A stretch of DNA of 6,813 nt from positions 1 through 6,813 of the forward strand of contig JBDUDA010000170.1 of the NCBI GenBank assembly GCA_040003205.1, in the 5' to 3' direction. Positions 1 through 4,602 of this stretch are shown one piece after another. Below the pieces are notes generated by a model that made no database searches, had not been told where the DNA came from, and was given only the letters and a program-made list of their open reading frames with translations. This DNA is from JALYIM01 sp040003205. GTDB lineage: Bacteria; Acidobacteriota; Terriglobia; Terriglobales; Acidobacteriaceae. The position numbers and the translations under genes are program-made. Position 1 is the stretch's first letter. Every line of letters begins with the position of its first letter.

Positions 1-103
1 GCACGAATTAGGTTGACGAGGGGCACCGAAGTTCATACACTTCGGCCGTTTCTTTTGATTGGCTCTTGATAGGGTGACGCGTGCTCTGGTCGCGTCTGTT
101 TAG

Positions 104-140
104 AAAAGCAGGTCCCTCGACTGCGCTCGGGATGACAGAT
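104..140. repeat. Dispersed intergenic repeat of the 'CHPERSRGT' type
   Basis: The stretch reading GCAGGTCCCTCGACTGCGCT and on through CGGGATGACAG matches, from memory, a repeat that is scattered between genes in many Acidobacteriota and some other phyla. When translated on the minus strand it gives the familiar spurious peptide CHPERSRGTCFS, and this explains two open frames on that strand between 8 and 260. It lies in the upstream gap of the cupin gene. No function is known to me, and only one copy is present here. Confidence 0.6.
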
Positions 141-187
141 TTCGGAAAAGGTTCGTTCTGTACTAAAAATAATACGGAGAAAACCAA

Positions 188-637
188 ATGAAAAAACAAT
201 TGATGGGGTCGCTTCTGGTGGTTCTAGTGATTGCTGTGGGCGCGGGCATGGTGCTGGCACAGACAGCCTCGACCAGCAACAACACGAAGAGCGTTATTTA
301 TGTCGCTGCGGATAAGGCACAGTTCAAACCGGCTCCCGCCCAAGGGGCCTCCATGGCTCCTCTTTTTGGGGATGCGGACAAGGGCTCCCATGCCACCCTC
401 ACGAAGTTTGATCCCGGCTACGAAGCGGGAATGCACACTCACACGAATGATGTCTGGATCATTGTTCTCAAAGGTACATATGTATACAAAGATGAGGCAG
501 GAGAAAAGCGTGTAGGGCCGGGAGACTTCATTCGAGTTCCTGGAGGCCACAAACATTCGAGCGGCGGCGACAAGACGGAAGGCGCGCTTTTCTACGAGGA
601 AGGATCGGGCAAGTTTGATCTGATACCTGCGAAATAA
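188..637 (+). CDS. Secreted small cupin-domain protein
   Basis: A 149-residue single-domain cupin with an export signal. Residues 1-24 form a signal peptide: KK, a hydrophobic stretch, then VLA before Q25. The mature part carries cupin motif 1 at about 77-96 (G77, H83-x-H85, G96) and motif 2 at 112-123 (G112-x5-P118-G-G-x2-H123). The histidines H83, H85 and H123 are the usual metal ligands. The glutamate normally found in motif 1 is absent, with V89/W90 in its place, so metal binding or catalysis may differ. The start is supported by GGAG at 176-179, eight bases before ATG. The likely location is periplasmic or extracytoplasmic. A hairpin follows the stop and the next gene is convergent, so it is probably monocistronic. 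Substrate and reaction cannot be read from the sequence; enzyme or small-molecule binder are both possible. Confidence 0.85.
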   Translation: MKKQLMGSLLVVLVIAVGAGMVLAQTASTSNNTKSVIYVAADKAQFKPAPAQGASMAPLFGDADKGSHATLTKFDPGYEAGMHTHTNDVWIIVLKGTYVYKDEAGEKRVGPGDFIRVPGGHKHSSGGDKTEGALFYEEGSGKFDLIPAK

Positions 638-649
638 AACCCAGTTTCG

Positions 650-676
650 GCGGGCTGGATTTCGCGTCCGGCCCGC
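650..676 (+). terminator. Hairpin after the cupin gene, possible terminator
   Basis: GCGGGCTGGA (650-659) can pair with TCCGGCCCGC (667-676) over ten positions with one G-U pair and a seven-base loop. It starts 13 bases after the cupin stop codon, where a terminator would be expected. No T-run follows on the plus strand, so it could instead be a repeat-type palindrome or act as a 3' stabiliser. Confidence 0.45.
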
Positions 677-686
677 AGTTCATGAC

Positions 687-749
687 AGCGTCCGTTACTA
701 TGCACTGCGCGAAACCGGCCTGGTCGAAATCGGACCGGAATGGTTGAAA
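687..749 (+). pseudogene. RAYT transposase C-terminal scrap (copy 1)
   Basis: Reading from 687 gives SVRYYALRETGLVEIGPEWL, which matches the C-terminal SSFRHYALREVG-VEIESEW block shared with the other two scraps in this window. I recognise that block as the tail of Acidobacteriota REP-associated tyrosine transposases (Y1 family). Only about 21 codons remain, with no catalytic HUH or tyrosine region nearby. It lies between the convergent cupin and pstS-like genes. It is a relic and not an expressed gene. Confidence 0.6.
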
Positions 750-760
750 AGCTTTCACAG

Positions 761-1819
761 TTATTTCAGCGCGGCCACCTTCGCGCGGACCTTCTGCAAT
801 GCCGATGGCGGCAGCGGGGCGTACCCTTGCGCTAACGCAATTTCTTGTCCGGATGCGTACACCCAATTCAAATATTCTTTAACCGCCTGCCAACGCTGCG
901 GGTCTCGGGGATGCGTCGGCACATAAAACCAAGTCAGACTCACGATTGGATAACTCTCCTTCCCAGGGGCGTTGGTCAGCGAAAGGAGAAGATCGTCCTT
1001 CATTTTCGATTCCATCGCCACGGCGACCTCCCCGATGGTCTTCGGCGATGCCTTCACAAACTCTCCGGCAGAATTGCGAATTTGCGCAACGGATAGCCCC
1101 GAACTCTTCCCACAATGAAAGTCGGCATAGGCGATCGCCCCCGGGGTCTTGGCGGCACTGGCCAGCAGATCCGTGCAGAGGCTGAAAGCGGTGCCCACCG
1201 GCCATTTGGGAGAGACGCTCTTCCCGACCTTACTGCGAAATTCCGGGCTCACTTTTGAAAGGAAATCGGAAACAATTTAGTTCGATCCTTTTCCGTCGGT
1301 GCGGTGCAATACTTTGATCGGCAAAGCAGGAAGCTTAACCTCAGGATTCAGCTTGGCAATTTCCGCATCGTTCCACGAGGTAATTTTCCCAAGATATATA
1401 TTCGCCAGCACCGGCCCCGACAATCGAATGCCGGCTGCGCTGCCCGGAAGATTGTAAAAGACAGCAATGCCAACCAGCACGGTGGGCAACTCCAGGGCTG
1501 CGTGCGCCGAATCTTTCAACTGCTTCGGGGGAATTGGCGCATCCCCACCGCCAAGATCTTCTCCGGTACCTGAAAGAATCCGGCTGGCGCTTTCACCGGT
1601 TCCCACCGCAAGGTAGCGAATCTGCGTTTCAGGATGCACCTTGTGATACTCGTCTCCCCATAAAAGGTACAGCGGCTGCGGCATGGTCGAGCCGGTGGTC
1701 ACGAGCACCATCTGCGTATGCGTCTGCGCGACGCTATTGGGAGATAAGATCGTTACCGTTGACGAGAGGGCCAGCAATATGGCGGACAGCGAAAAAGCTG
1801 ACTTGCCGCAATTTTTCAA
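761..1819 (-). pseudogene. pstS: PstS-like phosphate ABC transporter substrate-binding protein, interrupted by one in-frame TAA
   Basis: Read in one frame from TTG (1819) to the stop at 761, this encodes a 352-codon PstS-family protein, the normal family length. It has a signal peptide (1-31, ending NSVA before Q32), an N-terminal lobe (TTGSTMPQPLYLLW, then LGGGDAPI), the hinge/ligand segment HRTDGKGSN, and a C-terminal lobe with VSPKWPVG and a Trp-rich end. Codon 181 is TAA (1279-1277). Alignment to the usual GTTYIFTDYLSK segment puts it exactly at the tyrosine, and the frame continues as IVSDFLSK, so one base change or read error is enough. The start is chosen because GAGGAGG lies eight bases upstream and the signal peptide begins there; the open frame extends further upstream but into repeat DNA. 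Phosphate-contact positions are divergent (Met for the usual Phe, Lys for a Ser). No pstC, pstA, pstB or phoU lies nearby. Confidence 0.85.
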
Positions 1820-1827
1820 AGAAGCTT

Positions 1828-1834
1828 CCTCCTC
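1828..1834 (-). promoter_or_regulatory. Strong ribosome binding site that sets the pstS TTG start
   Basis: GAGGAGG on the minus strand lies eight bases before the TTG at 1819-1817. It is the best Shine-Dalgarno sequence in the upstream open frame and coincides with the start of a proper signal peptide, so it decides the start in favour of TTG over upstream ATG codons. Confidence 0.75.
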
Positions 1835-1903
1835 AAGAGTGGATAGGAAGACAACTGACTCCGGCGTTTTCGATTGCCAAGCCATTTTTGCACAAAACCC
1901 GAC

Positions 1904-1927
1904 GTATCCCATTAGTTCTGGGGATAC
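1904..1927. promoter_or_regulatory. Perfect 7-bp inverted repeat upstream of pstS
   Basis: GTATCCC (1904-1910) and GGGATAC (1921-1927) are perfect inverted arms separated by ten bases. The centre lies roughly 95 bases upstream of the pstS TTG, so it could be an operator or a small hairpin. It does not resemble the enterobacterial Pho box. Arms this short can arise by chance. Confidence 0.25.
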
Positions 1928-1958
1928 TCTCTCGCCTGTAGACCATAGCGTGGTATCT

Positions 1959-1996
1959 GGTGCCCCAGGTTCGCGCCGTTTTTTCCTCAACCCAGG
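1959..1996 (+). repeat. REP-like element half with RAYT-tail end (copy A)
   Basis: Bases 1959-1979 are identical over 21 positions to 4219-4239 (core GTGCCCCAGGTTCGCGCC). A short stretch after it reads FFLNPG in the plus direction, the same end as the RAYT scrap at 3204-3218. The opposite palindrome arm (AACCTGGG) is missing here; instead CCCAGG recurs at 1991-1996. It lies between the 5' end of pstS and the 3' end of the acetyltransferase gene. Confidence 0.6.
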
Positions 1997-2037
1997 CTGC
2001 TATGAACGTCTGTCCATCGGTTTTCCAGATCTTGTGA

Positions 2038-2928
2038 CTAATACAGGATCGACGGCAGGTAAGCGCCGGCGGGCTCGTTGTAGAAGCCGATGGTCATAAG
2101 GGTCATCGGCTGCACGACGCGGAGACCATTCTCAAGACACCAGCGGAACAGTCCCGCATTTCGTGTGGGGACCAGAATGCCAGGACCCTGAAATGCTTCG
2201 GCATTCGCGATCAGCGATTGGACATCAGCGTTAGCCTCGCCGACCATGTGTCCGAAGAAACCGATGACCGTGGCATACGCGACGATTCGCCCTTCGCGCT
2301 CAACAACTACCGCCGTACCCTGTTCGATTGCATCGCGCAACTCGCCGTTGCGGTCGTGGCCAAGTACGCGGCGGCAGAGCCGATTGCATTCCTCGAGGTC
2401 TGGCATGCGGGCGGGGCGTATGTCGTATCCCGGAGTCGAGGCCTTGATCGCAGCGCCTTGCATCGTGGAGATCAGCTCGCGAGTGTCAAAACCGAGCTTG
2501 GCGTAAAGAGAAAGAGAACGACTGTGGAAGGCGGCCTGTAGAAGGCGCACGCCTTGGTGGCCCCGTTCCGCAGAGCGGGCAAGGACCGCCTCCATGAGCG
2601 TGCGTCCCACCCGCTTATTCTGCACTGTGGGGTCAATGGTAATCGGGCCAACTCCCGCAATCGCGGATCGCTCATCAAGGCAGTTGCTGCCCAATATCTG
2701 ACCATCCGCTTCGGCAACCACGCAATAGAAGCCGGGATCAGTGAACATCATTGAAAGGACGCCCGTCGCCACCTCGACTGACGGAAAGTCGGGCGGAAAC
2801 CCGTGCTCGGTCGAGATCTTGGTAAAAGCGTCATAGCAGATGCGGCCACAGGTTGGCGCGTCTTCTATGTGGGCCTTGCGGACGGGTACAGGAGAACTCT
2901 GAAACGAGGGTTGGCGCAACGTTGCCAC
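2038..2928 (-). CDS. Tandem-domain GNAT family N-acetyltransferase
   Basis: A 296-residue protein with two GNAT-like domains. Domain 1 (about 15-160) has the acetyl-CoA strand and loop GVGPITIDPTVQNKRVGRTL at 92-110, where R106 stands at the first glycine of the usual Q/R-x-x-G-x-G/A motif. The HSRSLSLYAKLGF block follows at 135-147. Domain 2 (about 168-296, starting YDIRPARMPDLEECNRLCRR) is a diverged GNAT domain with VPTRNAGLFRWCLENGLR and a C-terminal YNEPAGAYLPSILY, a layout I recall from double-GNAT acetyltransferases. It should transfer an acetyl group from acetyl-CoA to an unknown amine in the cytoplasm. The GTG start at 2928 is chosen because GGAG ends six bases before it. The frame is open back to an ATG at 3117, but that extension is antisense to RAYT-relic DNA. 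No operon partner is visible. Confidence 0.85.
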   Translation of the reverse strand: MATLRQPSFQSSPVPVRKAHIEDAPTCGRICYDAFTKISTEHGFPPDFPSVEVATGVLSMMFTDPGFYCVVAEADGQILGSNCLDERSAIAGVGPITIDPTVQNKRVGRTLMEAVLARSAERGHQGVRLLQAAFHSRSLSLYAKLGFDTRELISTMQGAAIKASTPGYDIRPARMPDLEECNRLCRRVLGHDRNGELRDAIEQGTAVVVEREGRIVAYATVIGFFGHMVGEANADVQSLIANAEAFQGPGILVPTRNAGLFRWCLENGLRVVQPMTLMTIGFYNEPAGAYLPSILY

Positions 2929-3044
2929 AGGCGTCTCCAAGGGGGAAGTTTGACGCGAAAGTGTATCGCATGGGAGGCGATTCTTCCAGACGCCAGCGAG
3001 TGGCCCCGTTCGCCGACGAGTTCTTGGTAGAGTTACGCTAGTTG

Positions 3045-3221
3045 CATCAACCCTGTAAAGCGGGGACTGGTAGAGCAGCGGAAGACTGGCCGTAGAGCAG
3101 CTTTCGTCACTACGCACTGCGCGAAGTCGGCATAGTCAAAATCGAATCGGAATGGTCGGCAAGAGAACGAGACCTCCAAACATTGGGCGGACAAGCGCGA
3201 GTGTTCCTAAACCCAGGTTAG
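3045..3221 (+). pseudogene. RAYT transposase C-terminal remnant (copy 2), frameshifted and with an amber codon
   Basis: From 3049 the sequence reads NPVKRGLVEQ, then the frame changes near 3078. It continues as AEDWP, TAG (3093-3095, where the family has Trp), then SSFRHYALREVGIVKIESEW and a tail ending RVFLNPG with a stop at 3219-3221. This is the C-terminal part of a REP-associated tyrosine transposase of the Y1 family, as recognised from memory. The catalytic HUH and tyrosine part is absent. One frameshift and one stop show it is dead. Its last codons form the left arm of the REP hairpin that follows, so transposase end and palindrome are physically joined. It lies 71 bases before the cyclophilin-like gene. 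Confidence 0.75.
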
Positions 3222-3253
3222 CGTCCAACACGGACGCGGAACCTGGGGCACCC
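3212..3253. repeat. REP-like palindrome with 14-bp stem (copy B)
   Basis: CCCAGGTT (3212-3219) pairs with AACCTGGG (3240-3247), and GCGTCC (3221-3226) pairs with GGACGC (3232-3237). The loop is AACAC, with an A opposite GG bulge between the two stems. The flank GGGGCACCC (3245-3253) is the reverse complement of the GGGTGCCCC head seen at 4218-4226. It is therefore the same family as the elements at 1959 and 4219, here in inverse orientation, directly after a RAYT tail. Confidence 0.75.
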
Positions 3254-3292
3254 GGCGACTCCACAGCAAACGCGGCTGAGAGGAGCCAAGAT

Positions 3293-3649
3293 ATGAAGAT
3301 CAACATCAGTATCGGCGGCAAGATTCTTACTGCCAGCTTGGCCGACAACGCAACGGCGCGGGACTTTGTTTCCGTTCTTCCCTTGAGCCTGTCGATGAAA
3401 GATCTGTTCGGACGCGAGAAGTATGGTGATTTGCCGAAGGCACTTTCGGAAAACGGTCCCCGGAAGAACCGCTACGAGGTCGGCGACATCGCCTATTGGT
3501 CACCGAATCAGCAGGTGGCTGTCTACTACCACCAAGATGGAGAGTCGATCCCTTCGCCGGGCATCATTCCGATCGCAAAGATGGACGCTGGTACGGAGGC
3601 GTTCAACGTATCGGGATCGGTTAAGGTGGCCATTGAGATTGCCAAATAA
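3293..3649 (+). CDS. Cyclophilin-like fold protein
   Basis: A 118-residue cytoplasmic protein with no signal peptide or membrane segment. It is recognised by the conserved run ARDFVSVLPLSLSMKDLFGR (22-41), then YGDLPKAL, YEVGDIAYWSPNQQVAVYYHQDG and IPSPGIIPIAKM. These mark the small bacterial cyclophilin-like beta-barrel family (TM1367 type). The fold resembles peptidyl-prolyl isomerases, but activity in this group is not established and the substrate is unknown. The ATG at 3293 is chosen because AGGAG (3281-3285) lies seven bases upstream; the frame is open further back only through the REP palindrome. It is convergent with the DUF1772-like gene with 14 bases between stop codons. Its length is normal and the gene looks intact. 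Confidence 0.8.
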   Translation: MKINISIGGKILTASLADNATARDFVSVLPLSLSMKDLFGREKYGDLPKALSENGPRKNRYEVGDIAYWSPNQQVAVYYHQDGESIPSPGIIPIAKMDAGTEAFNVSGSVKVAIEIAK

Positions 3650-3663
3650 GAAACCGCTAAAAG

Positions 3664-4137
3664 TCAGGAAGTACGAAAGATGCTCAACGCAATCACCTCG
3701 CCAGCGAAGGCAATAATTGCCAGCACGGTGCGGACGGAATGAACCCGCTCCCACGGTGCCCACTCCGTGCTCAAACTTGAAGGCGGCGCGGCAGCATTCC
3801 ACGTCATCAATCGTTTATTGATGGGGAGGTTCACGGCCCGTGTCATACCCAAGATGCACACCATCGCCAACGCAGCACCGGAAACCAACCAAAATTCAGC
3901 CGTTCGCCAGCTCGATCGCAAGAGAATAGCCCAGAGAGCTGAGCCCAGCACCGAGCCAGCGATCAGAACTGGCATCATGCGCACGAATGTTTTGTGAATA
4001 ACCTGCTGTAGCTGGACGAAGCTTGAAGGACTGAGTACCGGCACGGCTAACGAGACCCCAGCTCGGTGACCGAGGAAGATGCCTGCCACCAGCCCCGTAC
4101 ACATGAGCGCAACAACCTGCGCAAGGAGTATCATCAC
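3664..4137 (-). CDS. DUF1772 (anthrone oxygenase-like) membrane protein
   Basis: A 157-residue membrane protein with four predicted helices, at about 3-23, 56-73, 81-98 and 134-154. The signature of the family is the cytoplasmic or lumenal loop PINKRLMTWNAAAPP (105-119) followed by EWAPWERVHSVRT (125-137). DUF1772 includes fungal anthrone oxygenases, but most bacterial members have no assigned function and none can be given here. The start is either GTG (4137) or the adjacent ATG (4134); both fit, and only a weak GAGA lies upstream. The gene is preceded by an inverted repeat (4172-4191) and a REP element and is convergent with the cyclophilin-like gene, so it is probably transcribed alone. 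Confidence 0.8.
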   Translation of the reverse strand: MMILLAQVVALMCTGLVAGIFLGHRAGVSLAVPVLSPSSFVQLQQVIHKTFVRMMPVLIAGSVLGSALWAILLRSSWRTAEFWLVSGAALAMVCILGMTRAVNLPINKRLMTWNAAAPPSSLSTEWAPWERVHSVRTVLAIIAFAGEVIALSIFRTS

Positions 4138-4171
4138 AACAATTTTCTCATTCGAATTTTATTGCAACGAA

Positions 4172-4191
4172 GCTACCATACGCAGGGTAGC
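4172..4191. promoter_or_regulatory. Short inverted repeat upstream of the DUF1772 gene
   Basis: GCTACC (4172-4177) and GGTAGC (4186-4191) are perfect six-base arms around an eight-base centre, 35-54 bases upstream of the GTG start. It is flanked by two direct copies of ATTGCAAC (4161-4168 and 4198-4205). It could be an operator or part of the repeat-rich gap; the evidence is only positional. Confidence 0.25.
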
Positions 4192-4217
4192 GGAGCAATT
4201 GCAACAGGTTCCGAGCC

Positions 4218-4258
4218 GGGTGCCCCAGGTTCGCGCCGTCCTTTGCCGCTAACCTGGG
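4218..4258. repeat. REP-like palindrome (copy C)
   Basis: CCCAGGTT (4224-4231) pairs with AACCTGGG (4251-4258), and partly complementary bases lie inside. The head GGTGCCCCAGGTTCGCGCCG is shared exactly with the copy at 1959. The GGGTGCCCC flank matches the copy at 3245-3253 in reverse. It lies between the DUF1772-like gene and the Fic gene. Confidence 0.7.
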
Positions 4259-4335
4259 TATCCTGTACTTCCAATCAGGATGGTGTAAGTTGTTTGAATA
4301 CCGAGCGGTCTGTTGCGTATTTGCGAATAAACGAC

Positions 4336-4420
4336 GCGGAAGACTGGCCGTGGAGCAGCTTTTGCCACTATGCACTTGCCCGAAATCGGAAGAGTCGAAA
4401 TCGAATCGCATGGTCGGCAA
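4336..4420 (+). pseudogene. RAYT transposase C-terminal scrap (copy 3), frameshifted
   Basis: From 4336 the frame reads AEDWPWSSFCHYAL, keeping the tryptophan that is an amber codon in copy 2. After a frame change at about 4378-4381 it reads EIGRVEIESHGR from 4382. DNA similarity to 3078-3160 is obvious by eye over about 85 bases. As with the other copies, nothing of the catalytic domain is present. Unlike copy 2, its REP element lies upstream and not directly after it. Confidence 0.65.
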
Positions 4421-4486
4421 GATAACTCCGCAGTGTACCGGGCTGTACCTCCGAGATAGGGGCCCGCCATAGAAGCAGTAAGGGAA

Positions 4487-4586
4487 TAGACGCACTACGA
4501 TGATATAGACGCAACTTAATGTTGCGCCTTATTTTGAATGTTGCGCCTACATGTGGTTTAATTGCGTCTACACTGATAGGCGCAAC
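4487..4586. promoter_or_regulatory. Cluster of six TAGRCGCAAY decamers, likely operator of the Fic gene
   Basis: Plus-strand copies are TAGACGCACT (4487-4496), TAGACGCAAC (4506-4515) and TAGGCGCAAC (4577-4586). Minus-strand copies are AAGGCGCAAC (4530-4521), TAGGCGCAAC (4549-4540) and TAGACGCAAT (4570-4561). Start-to-start distances are 19, 15, 19, 21 and 16 bases. Copies 2 and 3 form a convergent dyad with a five-base centre, and copies 5 and 6 a divergent dyad with a six-base centre. The cluster ends 16 bases before the proposed Fic start and occurs nowhere else that I noticed. Because the Fic protein begins with a winged helix, binding by that protein (autoregulation) is the natural inference. 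The promoter should lie within or just before the cluster. Confidence 0.65.
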
Positions 4587-4602
4587 TAAGAATGGGAATG
4601 CC

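Noticed and set aside
8..260. Two minus-strand frames at the left end
   Set aside because: They translate the dispersed CHPERSRGT repeat and the antisense of the cupin signal peptide.
1277..1279. Selenocysteine or other recoding at the pstS stop
   Set aside because: The codon is TAA, not TGA, and the expected residue is tyrosine; a point mutation or read error is simpler.
2218..2541. Plus-strand open frame opposite the acetyltransferase gene
   Set aside because: Antisense shadow of a well-recognised GNAT gene, with no family features of its own.
2929..3117. 63-residue N-terminal extension of the acetyltransferase
   Set aside because: Antisense to the RAYT relic and unlike a GNAT domain; GTG 2928 has a ribosome site.
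3152..3292. Upstream extension of the cyclophilin-like gene to ATG 3152
   Set aside because: The added 47 residues translate the RAYT tail and REP hairpin, and a good ribosome site precedes ATG 3293.
4066..4425. 119-residue plus-strand open frame spanning the DUF1772 5' end and the following gap
   Set aside because: It is a chain of the antisense of the DUF1772 start, REP element C (read as EPGAPGSRR) and RAYT scrap 3; no ribosome site and no coherent protein.
4487..4586. CRISPR-like or replication iteron array
   Set aside because: Units are only ten bases, occur on both strands and have uneven 15-21 base steps; no cas or replication gene is present, and an operator fits better.
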